Of a stretch of 29,051 bases of DNA, positions 12,553 through 22,394 are shown in pieces. The notes under the pieces are model-generated. The model was not told where the DNA came from. It was given only the letters and a program-made list of their open reading frames with translations, and did no database searches. Made by a program: the position numbers and the translations under genes. Every line of letters starts with the position of its first letter. Within the stretch, counting starts at the first letter, position 1. Origin of the DNA: Porogramme epimiltina (lineage: Eukaryota > Basidiomycota > Agaricomycetes > Polyporales > Polyporaceae); the NCBI GenBank assembly GCA_900155495.1, contig FTLJ01000733.1, forward strand, positions 1 to 29,051, given 5' to 3'.

Positions 12553-14076
12553 TCACGTCGCAAACACCGCAGTGTCTCTACGCCGCGGCCCTTCATGCAT
12601 AAGTACCACGTCCCGAACAAAGTCACCTGAACCTCCTTTCTCTGCTCTGCCCGTCTCCAAAACGGTTTCTTCGACCGGGCGTTCTTCAGCAGTGCATTCG
12701 CCGACCTTGCTGCACTGCTCCCCGACCATCGAGAACCCCAGCTCGAGCTTGAGGCTCGCCACCGAGAACGACGTCGAAAGCGCGTCGAGGAGGGCGGAGA
12801 GGCGCTCGGTGCCGCCCCCGCCTTCAGACACCTCCGCGGAGGAGGCGGGGGACGTGCACGACACCGAGGCGGAGGTCGACGAGGCCGTGACGAAGACGTC
12901 GTCATGCTCTGTCGCGTCGTCGAACGCGGCGTCTCCTTCCTCCTCTGTCCAATTGCCATCTGCCGAGGTCGGGAGCGAGGGGAGCGAACCGAGCCCCAGC
13001 CCGAGGGGGGCGCAAAAGGCACTGCGGCCGCGCGCGAAGGGCGCACCGTGCAGAGACAGACGCGGAGGCAGCAGTCCGGGGAGGCTAAACCGTGGCCTCG
13101 CGCCAGCAACCGGCGCGGAGGAAGGGCGCCGCTTCGGAGTTGGCGTGGCGGGCTGAAAGCCGAGCTCGGCGAGCGTGTCGTGGCCGCCGAGTGGAATCGC
13201 GTCCTCCGGGAAGGGGTCGAACGCGGGGCCGGGCTTGGGCGCGGGGCTGGAGGCGGGGGAGGCGACGAGCGGGAACGAAGCGACCATAGGCGGTGGGGTT
13301 TGCGGCTCCTCGCAGAGCCACGACGCGCACGACGACGAGTGGGCGAGGTCGCACTCTGGGTCCGAGTCGAGGTCCATGTCTTCTTCCCCTTCGCCTAGCG
13401 CGAGCTCGAGGGTGTGCGACTGGAGGTCAGGGGCAGAGCTGGCGCTGTCTTGGGAGCTTGACGAGCAACTGGAGAGGGGCCCGCTGAGCGACGCAGAGGG
13501 GGAGAAGACCGAGTCGGAGTCGCTGCAGGCGAGATGGGCCGCCTGCCAGTCCAGGGCACACAGCGAGGCGGAGTCGGGGCCCACGTCGGGCTGAATGAGC
13601 TCCGGGACGACTAACAGTTGGTCTTGTGCGCGGGTGTGGGCCCACCCGTGCACCTCGAGCGAGACAGACTTGAGGGACGGGAACGACGCCGACGCAGGAG
13701 TGGGAGGGATGACGTTCACCGCGAACGAGGGAGGGGACGGAGCCGGAGCCGGAGCCGCGGCCCGGAGGAACGCGGGCACGGCGTCAGCCGCGCACCAGAA
13801 CGAGCTCCTTTTCCGCCTGTGATTGACGGAGGCAGCGCTCTCTCGGCCATCGGCCTCGATCTTGAAGTATACACCCTCCTCGACGGCGACGTCTGCCGAG
13901 TGGAGGGGTTGGCTACTTGGGGAAGAGGAGCGGCGGTGGCGCCAGACGATGAAGAGGAAGCCGGCGCAGAGGGCGAAGACGAGGGAGCCGAAGACTAGAG
14001 CCAGGACGAGGGTGAAGAGGTGAGGGGAGATGCCGGCGGTGCTTGTGGTGGAGACCGAAACGAGTGTGGAGGCCAT
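12553..14076 (-). CDS. Gene A1: single-pass membrane protein with acidic Ser/Pro tail, 507 aa (intact array copy)
   Basis: I do not recognise this family. The frame is open for 530 codons without introns, but I place the start at the second ATG (MASTLVSVSTTSTAGISP, 14076). A TATA-like element at 14164-14170 lies only about 20 nt from the first ATG (14145). MASTLVSVST is preserved in copies A2 and A3, whereas the first ATG is unique to this copy. A short Ser/Thr-rich N-terminus is followed by one hydrophobic helix (HLFTLVLALVFGSLVFALC, residues about 20-46) and a basic stop-transfer RHRRSS. This predicts a long cytosolic C-terminal domain. That domain is rich in Ser, Pro, Asp and Glu, with an acidic DMDLDSDPECDL patch and a more ordered end (LSALLDALSTSFSVASLKLE). 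Layout recalls single-pass fungal surface or sensor proteins, but no function is claimed. B1 lies directly upstream on the same strand. Confidence 0.75.
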   Translation of the reverse strand: MASTLVSVSTTSTAGISPHLFTLVLALVFGSLVFALCAGFLFIVWRHRRSSSPSSQPLHSADVAVEEGVYFKIEADGRESAASVNHRRKRSSFWCAADAVPAFLRAAAPAPAPSPPSFAVNVIPPTPASASFPSLKSVSLEVHGWAHTRAQDQLLVVPELIQPDVGPDSASLCALDWQAAHLACSDSDSVFSPSASLSGPLSSCSSSSQDSASSAPDLQSHTLELALGEGEEDMDLDSDPECDLAHSSSCASWLCEEPQTPPPMVASFPLVASPASSPAPKPGPAFDPFPEDAIPLGGHDTLAELGFQPATPTPKRRPSSAPVAGARPRFSLPGLLPPRLSLHGAPFARGRSAFCAPLGLGLGSLPSLPTSADGNWTEEEGDAAFDDATEHDDVFVTASSTSASVSCTSPASSAEVSEGGGGTERLSALLDALSTSFSVASLKLELGFSMVGEQCSKVGECTAEERPVEETVLETGRAEKGGSGDFVRDVVLMHEGPRRRDTAVFAT

Positions 14077-14163
14077 ATTAGATGGTGTGCTTGTTGACGC
14101 GGAAGAAGATGAGGGAGAAGGCAGAAGTTGTAAACACCGTTCCATGATCGTGTCGAGGGGAGG

Positions 14164-14170
14164 TTATATG
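14164..14170 (-). promoter_or_regulatory. TATA-like element of gene A1, conserved in all A copies
   Basis: On the minus strand this reads CATATAACCTCCCCTCGAC. The same block precedes A2 (about 19264-19280), A3 (about 23433-23452, as TATAAACTCCCCTCGACG) and A4 (about 27175-27190). It lies about 90 nt before the conserved MASTL start and about 20 nt before the upstream ATG of A1, which argues for the inner start. Confidence 0.55.
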
Positions 14171-14301
14171 CGCTCCTTCTTGCGGCTGACCGACCGACAT
14201 GTCAGCCTCCTCAAATCTCCCGCCTCCAACCTCCTGCCTTCAACACCCACTCACCACCCGTCAACCTCCCCGCCCTCCAGCACCGGGACCGCCGCCCCGC
14301 C

Positions 14302-15197
14302 TTACGCGATCCCCGCTAGCCCCTTGACCGCCGCACGCCCGCGTTTCCCAGCCCGAGCCGTAGGTCCGCGCGCGGCGGGCATCGTCCGGTAGCAGATGAG
14401 CAGCCGCGACTTGAGCCCGGGGGACGGCGTGTGGCTCGCGATGCCCGCGTCCGGGTCTTGCGGAAGGCGAGGATGTCTACACGCGCGACATTGAGGTAAA
14501 GTCAGCTTCGGGCCCGTACAAGCAAATGCGAGACGGCGGGACTGGACTCACTCTCGAGTCTCAAGGTAGACGACGTCCCCGCGTGCCCCGCGGCGTGTGG
14601 GGTGTCCGCCTCGAGCACCGCTGCGAGCACGCTCGCATTGGGCTGTGCCGCGCCTCCGCCTCCTTGAGTTGTCGGTGTCTAGATGATCGCGGTCGTATCG
14701 TCGCCTGCATGAGGCGAGAGGAGGCGTGGATGTGGATGAGAAGACTTCCCACCGTGGCCACCTATGTACTCTCTGCCCTCTCAGGCTTCGACATCCACGT
14801 CCGCACCCATGTTTACTCCACCTGCTTCATCTTCTTCACCCTCTTCATCCCTCGTGGTCACCTCCGCCCTCAAGGATATCCTCCTCGAAGCTCTGTCCCT
14901 TCGCATGTTCGCCTGTCTGGCCACCACTACCCGTCCGCCCCTCCGCTCGCAATCACGATAGCAGCTTCCCAAGTGTACAAACTCATTTCGTCGTGCACCT
15001 CTAGCGCGCTCAACGGCGGCGACGCACCAAAGAAGGGGATGAAACGCCTGGCAAAAGCGGGCTCGTGTCGAGGTGCGAGTGGGGGAGGCGGAGCGGTGTG
15101 CCTTGAAGCTGCTGATGGGAATGGGTGGAAGTGGTGGCGAAGGCAAATACGGAACCTCGAGGGGTGATGATACCCTGTCCCCGCCCCCTCGCTGCAT
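14302..15197 (-). pseudogene. Gene B1: OB-fold-like protein, decayed copy
   Basis: This copy aligns with the intact B3 gene along its whole length. The conserved ATG is at 15197. The Pro-rich first exon changes frame several times. Exon 2 keeps VLAAVLEAD but has lost two blocks: the part equivalent to RRASLTFLHPSQSHLLGHST through the poly-Pro turn, and the stretch from TVRVRRGPDAG to just before the second splice donor. The 3' exon still shows LKSRLLICYRTMP before a stop at 14302. No single open frame can be built, so I call it a pseudogene. Promoter-side sequence (TAGAAGACATAGAACGG) is still similar to B3. Confidence 0.75.
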
Positions 15198-16212
15198 CTT
15201 GGAACCTTGTGAGACCTGTAGAGCAGGACGTTCGAGGGTACCCCGAACTTTGCGCTTAAATGCACCAACTCTTCCGTTCTATGTCTTCTAGGCACTGCTC
15301 GAGCCGGCGGAGAGTTGAGCGATGATAGCAGAGATTATTGTTGGCAGTACAGGAAGAGGCGCGTGGACGCAGAAGTACAAGGGACGAGCGGAAACGTGAT
15401 CTAACTGGCAAGAAAATAGCGGGTAAGGCCCCGGTATAAGTACACTGTAACACGAGTGTATTTGCCGAACCGGGCCGGCGCGCGCGGCTGCCAGTGGGCA
15501 CTCGGACACCGTAGAGTACTAGTGCCGTTTGTTGCGCTTACCTCCAGCTCGCGCGACGCGGCTCGATTTCCTCACCGTACGCTCATGAACCCGTGCTGGC
15601 ACTAAAATTGGTCGAGCGTGTAAGGCGTGCGTGCTACTAGTAGGAGAACTTGTGGAGGAATTACTGAGCACTCATTCGGAGATGCTCGGATTTACGGTAT
15701 AGACTCGACATCATGTACTATTATATTCGTGCAGATGGCACCTAGTTTAGTCTTGGTGAGGAAGGACGAGGAGCGAGAATCGGACGATTTACTTGCCAGT
15801 CTTGTGGGTGGGTGGTTTGAATTGGAGGGTGTCGTAAAATCGTGAAAGGAATAGTTTATCGAAACTTGTTGCGGCTAACGGAACAAGGGACGCGGACCAT
15901 TCTAAGGAGTAGCCTATAGGGGACGCGAAAGGAGATATTCACGTAGGTATGTTGTTATGCTAGGTCTGGAAGCAAAATTACTGGAGGCGGTAACAGGATT
16001 AGAATTGCATGGATCGGGGCATGCTCCCGCTCTTGAACTTTTGCTACTTGCATCTACAGGCATATTCACTGGTCTGACGTGACGAACAACAACACTTCAT
16101 TGAAAACTGTATCAATCATCAAAATCTCCCCACGTTATCGTATCGGCACCAATCTACGAGAACCTTCCCATTTCATAGTCGTACACAATCACAGCCCCTT
16201 GTCCGTTATGTT
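15198..16212. other. Intergenic stretch between B1 and D
   Basis: The right part of unit 1 (to about 15410, shared word GCGGAAACGTGATCTA with the stretch after B2) is duplicated DNA. A shorter resemblance (CGGACACCG followed by ACTAG) continues to about 15525 and matches sequence next to the C2 stop codon. From about 15530 to 16200 the sequence is AT-richer, with only short open frames. No gene is supportable there. Confidence 0.5.
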
Positions 16213-16993
16213 TCACAGCATCTTTTTGTCGCCCCCCAGGTCAGGGATAAATTCACCCTCACCCTCCGTGAAAGTCATCGTGAGCGAGGTGGCAAGTCCT
16301 GAAATTGGGTATTTTATGAGCTCCCCCTCACTTTCTAATAAGCGGTCTTCACTGAGAGAACTCACCAATATACTATAGTGGTTAAATTGCCGTATTAGAG
16401 GTGTTATTGGAGTGCAGTGTATCTGGATAAACTCACCACAGCAAATTTGCTGCTATGGATATCATAGAAGAAGACGACCAGGAACTTCGGGACCAGCGGG
16501 ATACGGATATTCACACCATCCAGGGCAACAAACTTCACCTTGGAGGGTGCGCCAACCTTGACAAGTACCCCGGTAGAAGTACCATCCCATCCGATATCTA
16601 TATATAACAAAAGCCGTATCGTATTAGTCACAGTTCACTTCCTGAAATGAATCGTAGCAGATGTGCGAATTACTAACTTTCCGCGGTAGTGTTGCCATAG
16701 AAGATCCTCTGCACAGCGGTGCCGCCACCGCCCTTCTGCATGATGAGTGTTTTCATCGTCGACTCGAAATGGGATTTGACGCCTGTGATGACGTTGGAAT
16801 CCGACAACGTCTGACCCGGCTCGGCCATGTCGTGGCTGTTTTGGAGGATATGTTTGGCAATCTCCTTGAGGTTGTCCAGAGTCGGGTCGGAGGCACCGTC
16901 GGTGGCAGTGGCTTTGAGCTCCGGTAGATCCTGGAGGAGGGGGACGAGCTGACGCTCGAAATCTTCCTTGGACTTGGGGATTGAATCAGCCAT
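16213..16993 (-). CDS. Gene D: unrecognised 189-aa protein with a 7-nt microexon
   Basis: Unrecognised. My model has four exons: 16993-16678, 16597-16437, 16372-16366 (7 nt) and 16298-16213. They total 570 nt, exactly 190 codons. All introns are GT-AG, with TATATAG, ACTATAG and TTTCAG acceptors. The N-terminal half is alpha-helical and hydrophilic (MADSIPKSKEDFERQLVPLL, LDNLKEIAKHILQNSHDMAE). The C-terminal half alternates hydrophobic and polar residues like beta strands (VLVKVGAPSKVKFVALDGV, IPLVPKFLVVFFYD, GLATSLTMTFTEGEGEF). No signal peptide or membrane helix is seen, so it is probably cytosolic. Without the microexon the frame stops shortly after SSKFAV. D has no copy elsewhere in the window and sits between array units 1 and 2. 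Function is unknown. Confidence 0.7.
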
Positions 16994-17709
16994 GGCGACG
17001 AGGATGATAGCTGCTGTAAGTTCGGGGCAGTAGGGAAAAGTATGAAAGGGCTTGCACCCTTTTAAACGTTGTGGGCGCTATATTTGCTACCTGTATTTAT
17101 TAGGCACACGGTGTCATTGCACCGGGTATGGATAGATAAACTATTTAAATAGTTCTGAAACCAGGTCAGAGAATGGAAGAGTAGAATAGGTTCTGTCGGT
17201 AGAGGGCTGGAAGCTGGAGCTCATACTCCTCAAGCTGCCAAAGGTTTTCCGGGGACTTTGCACCACCGAGGATCTAGGTTTAATTTGGCATGGCACTACT
17301 GGAATTTGTCAATAGTGCTCTGGATGTATGTGGCTCGTAGGAGAAGTTGAAGAGATAAAAGAGGGGGGTTTTGACCGGAGCGAGCTGCTCATGAATAGGC
17401 GGTGTAAGTTTAGGGCGTCCATTGATGAGAGGGGAGACAGATGTGCGATGGCGAATGCCGCTAGTCTGTCGTCATCACTTCAACTGCTATTCATTCTCAC
17501 TGTCACCCGCTGTATTTTCCATGCGTATGCCGCCTTCTGTGCTCCCGAAGCTTGATGAACGGACCTAATCGTATCATGTTTGGGATCGTGGGGTACTCTT
17601 GATCAATTGAATCGCCTAGTGGTTAGTCGAATAACAATACTAGACTGCGTGTAGATTATGGATCCGACGCTCAAGACAAAGAATAATGAGAGTGAGAAGC
17701 ACAGATGGT
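16994..17709. other. Upstream region of gene D and left edge of array unit 2
   Basis: It holds the promoter side of D on the minus strand and, from about 17530, the left flank of unit 2, which resembles 12355-12552. Short AT-rich words such as CTATTTAAATAG (17141-17152) could serve as a core promoter element, but distance to D is about 150 nt. No gene is supportable. Confidence 0.45.
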
Positions 17710-19189
17710 TCACGTCGCAAACACCCCTGCATCTCTGCGTACCATCTCTTCGTGCGCATGCACCACGTCACGAAACAAGTCCCCAGAACCTTCTTTCTCT
17801 CTTCTGCTCGTCTCCAAAATGGTCTCTTCTATTGAGCGATCTTCGACAGGGAACTCGCCGACCTTGCTGCACTGCTCCTCGACCATCGAGAATTCCAGCT
17901 CGAGCTTGAGGCAGGCAACCGAGAACGACGTCGCGAGCGCGTCGACAGGCGTTCCGTGCCACCCCGCCCCCGCCCTCGGACGCGACAGCGGGGGAGGCGG
18001 GAGACGCGCACGACATCGAGGGGGAGCTCGACGAGCACGGGGCCGAGGCAGAGCTCGACGAGGCGGTGACGAAGACGTCGTCGGGCTCCGCAGCGTCTTC
18101 AAACACGGCGTCCTCCCCATCCTTCCAGTAGCCGTCTGCCGAGGTCGGGAGCGAGGGGAGCGAGTCAAGCCCGAGCCCGAGGGTGTCACGGACCCGCGCA
18201 AAAGACGGGCCCCACGGTGCGGGCGCGGGCATACCGTGCACGGACAGAGGCAGCGGCAGCCCCGGAGTGCTGAACCGCGGACGTACCGCCGCCCCCCGCG
18301 CGCGGGCTACGGACGTGGAAGAGGGGAGTGGCTTCGGTGTCTGCGGGACGGGATCGAACGCAGCACCGCGCTTCGCCGCGGCGCTGCCAGTGGCGGCAGG
18401 CAATGCGGGAGAGGCGACGCGCGGGAACGAGGAGGCCATAGGCGGCGGCGTCTGCGGCTCATCGCAGAGCCACGACGCTCCCGAGAGCGAGTGGGCGAGG
18501 TCCGACTCGGGGTCTGAGTCGAAGCCCACGTCTTCTTTTCCCTCTCCCAGCACGAGCTCAAAGGAAGCGGAGCTGGCGCTGTCCTAGGAACTCGAATAGC
18601 AGCTGGAGAAAGACACGCTGAGCGACGCCGAGGGAGAGAAGATTGAGCCCGAGTCGCTGCAGACTAGGTGGGCCGCCTGCCAGTCCGAGGCACGCAGCGA
18701 TACCCCGATTTCCATTTTGGGTTAGAAGAGCTCCGGACGGTCGGCATTTGGCCTTGCGCGCGGGTTTAAGCGCATGCGTGCCCCTCGAGAGAGACAGGCT
18801 CCAGGGGCGAGAGCGACGTGGACGCGGGGGTCGGTGGGACAATGTTCACGGCGGAGGGAAGAGACGGGGACGGGCCGAGGGCGGAAGCAGCGGGTCGGAG
18901 GAACGCCGGCACAGCGTCAGCCGCGCACCAAAACGAGCTCCTCTTCCGCTTGTGGTTGGCGGAAGCCATGCTCTCTCGGCCGTCGACCTCGATCTTGAAG
19001 TATACAGCCTTCTCTGCGGCAACGTCCGCGGAGTGGAGGGGTTGGCTGCTTGAGGAAAAGGAGCGGCTGCGGCGCTAGACCATGAAGATGAAGCTGGCGC
19101 AGAGGACGAAGACGAGCCGACAGACAGGGCGAGGGTGAAGAGATGGGGAGGCATGCTTGTGTGGAGACCGAAACGAGTGTAGAGGCCAT
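17710..19189 (-). pseudogene. Gene A2: decayed full-length copy of the A membrane protein
   Basis: Almost the entire A1 sequence can be traced, from MASTLVSVST (ATG at 19189) to the C-terminus (DAGVFAT, stop at 17710). Just after the start, bases are lost that encode the next Ser/Thr residues, so the membrane segment is read in another frame (PPHLFTLALS). An in-frame TAG at 18584-18586 replaces the CAA of A1's SSSSQDSASS. A further shift near 17950-17960 separates ASEGGGG from DALATSFSVA. With at least three independent lesions it cannot encode the protein. The stretch between is still about as similar as A3 is to A1. Confidence 0.85.
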
Positions 19190-19386
19190 ATTGGATGGTG
19201 TGCTTGTTGGCGCGGGAGAAGATGGGGGAGAGGGTAGAAGTTGTAAATACCTCCATGGCCATGCTGAGGGGAGGTTATATGCGCCTTGCGGTTGACCGAC
19301 CGACATTGTCAGTCTCCTCCAACCTCCTCCCTCCAACAAACACCCACCACCCGTCAGCCTCCCCGCCCTCCGCTACCCCTTCCGCT

Positions 19387-20385
19387 CTACGCGATCTCCG
19401 CGATTTCCGCGACGCAACGCACGAGCGCCGCCACACATCGCACGCCCGCGTCGCTCAGCCCGAGCCGCAGGTCTGGGCGCGGTTGGCATCGTCTGGGAGT
19501 AGATCAGCAGGCGCGACTTGAGCTACGAGGACGCCATGCAGCTCGGGATGCCCGCGTCCGCGCCCGCCGCCGGGTCTTGCGCCTCGGGGTGGGGTACGGT
19601 GTCTACTCGCGCGACGCTGAGATGAGGACGAAATGAAGCCGGCCTCGGGCCCATAGAAGCAAATGCGAGACGGCGGGGCTGGACTTACTCTCGAGGTAGA
19701 CGATGTCCCCGCGCGGCGGACGGCGGGCGGGGTGTTTGCTTCGAGCACCGTTGCAAGTACGTTCGCCTTGCGCTGCGCCGCACCTCCACCTACTTGAGTC
19801 ATCGGTGCCTAGGTGATCGCGGACATACCGTCGCCCGCGTGAGGTGAGAAGGGGGGGTGGACGTCAAGCCCTGTGGAGGAGGCGGCTGAGAAAGCTTCTC
19901 ACCGTAGACATCCATGGACTCTGCCCTCTTCAACATCTGCGTCCCCATCCGTGCTGAATTTGCCTGCTTCATCTTCTTCGCCCTCTTCACACTCGACTTC
20001 TTTATCACCCTTAACTGCCTTAAGCCTCTCACTTTCTCCGCCCTCGAGGATATCCTTCCAATGCTCTGTCCTTTCGCATCCTCGGTCGCCTCCACCACTA
20101 CCCATCCGCCGCGCCGCTCATAATCACGACAGCGACCTCTCAAGTGTACGAACTCATTTCGCCGTGCACCTCTTCCAAAACGCGCAACGGCGGCGGTGCA
20201 CCACAGAAGAGGTTGAACGGTTCTAACACTCAGCGGGGGCGGGCTCGGGTCGAGATACGAGTGGGGGGGGCACGCAGGTGGTATCCTTTGAAGCTATTGA
20301 CGGGATGGGCGGAAGTGGTGGCGAAGGTGAGTGCGGAACCTCCGGGGGTAGTGATAACACCCTGGACCGCGCCCCATTGCTGCAT
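19387..20385 (-). pseudogene. Gene B2: decayed copy of the OB-fold-like gene, sister of B1
   Basis: The conserved start ATG is at 20385 and the stop at 19387-19389. Exon 2 keeps RKANVLATVLEANTP but joins it directly to the end of the exon. It lacks the same two internal blocks that B1 lacks when both are compared with B3. The first exon is interrupted by frame changes (for example PSPPLPPIPSIASKDTT and HGCLR read in different frames). The 3' exon is degraded where B3 reads LKSRLLICYRTMP. Confidence 0.75.
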
Positions 20386-20687
20386 CTTGTGGCTTTGTTA
20401 GACTTGTAGAGCGGGGCGCTCGGGGGAACGCCGAATCTGCTTGAATGCACCCGCCGACCCGCTCCATGTCTTCTAAGCACCCGACAGTGGAGGGTTTTGC
20501 AGAGGATGGCAGAGGATGAAAGTAGCAGTACGGAAGAGTCGCGTGTTGAAAGCATACAAGGGATAAGCGGAAACGTGATCTAGATCGCAGGGTGAGCGCA
20601 GTGAGCGCTGAGCGCGAGCCCTAGTCTGATATGATTACAGTAATTCCCACGAGAAATCGGGACGATCCGGACACCGAACAACGTCAA

Positions 20688-21735
20688 CTAGCACGAGAAC
20701 ATCACATCTGCCTCAAGGCCAGCCTGGCGTGAGAGGGGAGTATCACTATTGTCCCCGCCAGGCGAGGTGACCTTCACTTTGAGCGTGAAACGGGCGAACT
20801 TCGGGTCGCCTGGGCTGCTCTCTACGCAGTCATCGTGTTGGCAGACGAGGAGTCCAGAGCTAAGAAAGAACTCGTACCGTCTTCCACAGTAGAGTTCATC
20901 GCTCTGCGACTCGCTGGGTGTGTCGGTATATCGGCTGCGGGTAGCACAGATGGTTCGGAGGGTAAGACGATGGTGGAGGACTCGGAAGCCATGACACCGG
21001 GACTCGCAGCAACGGCTGTGGCCAAAGAGTCGCCGGAACTCGGACTGCACGGTTCGTCGTCGCACATAATCTCCATCTGTTGATCGCTGGTCACTTCGAC
21101 TGGCCACACGCTGGTGCTGAAAGTTGTCCACCACCCTCCAATGGTTCCAAGGATCGACTGGGGCCCGAAATAGAGCAGGGCGCCTACGAGGAGTGAGATA
21201 AAGGTCACCACCCCTGCAATCAACGGTACATTGCCGGCTCCGGTGTCGCACTGAAAGAGCGACGCAAGCTCCTTGTTCCTAGGCACTCTCTCGCAGCACC
21301 CAGTTGCCTATGATTTTGTCTCAGAAGATCAGTGGAACAGGTGAAGCAAGTGAGAAGTCGGAACATACACTATCCCTTGGTTGCATGGCATAAATGTACG
21401 CAGATGACTTCACGTCAATATTGCCCAGAACGCGTGAGAGATCTAACATTGCATCCGCCGAGTCTTGCTGGTCGCACGCGGTGGCCCCAGGGAGGAGGGC
21501 CCTCGATGCAGCTAACGATACGAGGTCGCACGCCGCATCTGTACCACCTGCCGCGTGCTGCACAATTGCCACCATCAAGATTCAAAGCAGTGAGAGAAGT
21601 TTCGGGGCGTCCTCTACTCACGCATGTCATCTTGAATAAGCTTGTTGGGCCGGTGGCGACCCGCGGAACGGCTGCACTTCTTACTTGAACATAGGAAGAG
21701 AGGACGAAGGAGAAGACGAGATGAAGAAAGCCCAT
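20688..21735 (-). CDS. Gene C2: secreted/membrane-anchored Cys-containing protein, 4 exons, 288 aa
   Basis: Unrecognised family, supported by an intact paralogue (C3). Exons are 21735-21622, 21557-21369, 21307-20878 and 20821-20688, totalling 867 nt, exactly 289 codons. The start MGFLHLVFSFVLSSYVQVRS forms a signal peptide. An upstream in-frame ATG at 21780 is not preserved in C3 and lies too close to the TATA box. The outer part has spaced cysteines (KMTC, AACDLVS, TACDQQDSADAML, GCCERVPRN, SLFQC). One hydrophobic helix follows (PLIAGVVTFISLLVGALLYF), then QSILGTIGGWW, a Ser/Thr-rich stretch and a conserved final exon (PKFARFTLKVKVTS to MFSC). If the last intron is kept, translation ends at a TAG overlapping the 3' splice site (stop at 20822). 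Localisation is probably the plasma membrane or secretory path. Role is unknown. Confidence 0.75.
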
Positions 21736-21788
21736 AGTTCGCCCGACCGGACCAAGAAGAGTAGATGGGAGATAGAACATCGTGAGCC

Positions 21789-21796
21789 TTTATATA
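21789..21796 (-). promoter_or_regulatory. TATA box of gene C2
   Basis: The minus strand reads TATATAAA here, about 54 nt before the MGFLH start codon. With initiation about 30 nt downstream, the 21780 ATG would be left out of the transcript. This supports the start at 21735. Confidence 0.6.
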
Positions 21797-22394
21797 TCTC
21801 CAACACTAGTACCATCCCTACGCGGAACGAAGCACTCACGACCGGTTGTGACCACTTAGAAAGCAGTGAATTACGTGTGCCTGCGTCGTCGTGCGGCAGG
21901 GAAGAACAAGCGCCTGTGTCGTGTCGTACTCCTGGCGTGCCGCCTTCCCGTTCCCCAAGTTTTTTTTTTCACGTTTCCGCCCGCTACCGGACCAGATAGT
22001 CGGCGGAGACAAAGCCTTGTTGTGCGCACGGCCGTATCGAACGTTCCATTTGGAACCCCCGCACTTCGTTTCCGACGTCTACGACGAAAATTTTCCTGCG
22101 GCACGGATGCCAGATTAACGCTTGGATGTCAGTTCGAAGGCTTCCCTCGGACTGCTCATAGGGTCTTGCCCACAGCATCAATCGGCCGCAGTATTCCTCT
22201 ATTAAACGGGGAGGCCGCTTCCAACCTTCTCCAGGCGTCTCCATTATGCTTGCGCACGTCGTCTTCCATCTCGTATCGTACGCCGAACGTTATGCCAGAT
22301 CTAAATATTGGCTGTTCTTGAAAATGCGTTTTATGGCGGGAACAGTCTAAACGGCATCCTCTACGGTATGCGCCCGAGTTCCTCTCGCTCAACA
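21797..22394. other. Intergenic stretch between C2 and truncated A3
   Basis: It contains the upstream region of C2 and a ten-T run (21960-21969). No frame looks coding, and similarity to gene A begins only at about 22395. I see no repeat boundaries or transposon ends here. Confidence 0.45.

Noticed and set aside
12548..13398. Long plus-strand open frames opposite gene A1
   Set aside because: They are mirror frames of a GC-rich coding region. The minus strand frame is longer, has a membrane helix and is the one conserved in the other copies.
17710..19189. A2 as a working gene rescued by introns
   Set aside because: The stops and shifts fall in stretches that are coding in A1, and no GT-AG pairs around them restore the A1-like frame.
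20822..21286. C2 ending at ANTMTA as the only product
   Set aside because: Kept as a possible intron-retention form. A downstream exon is conserved in sequence and phase in both C2 and C3, so the spliced form is preferred.
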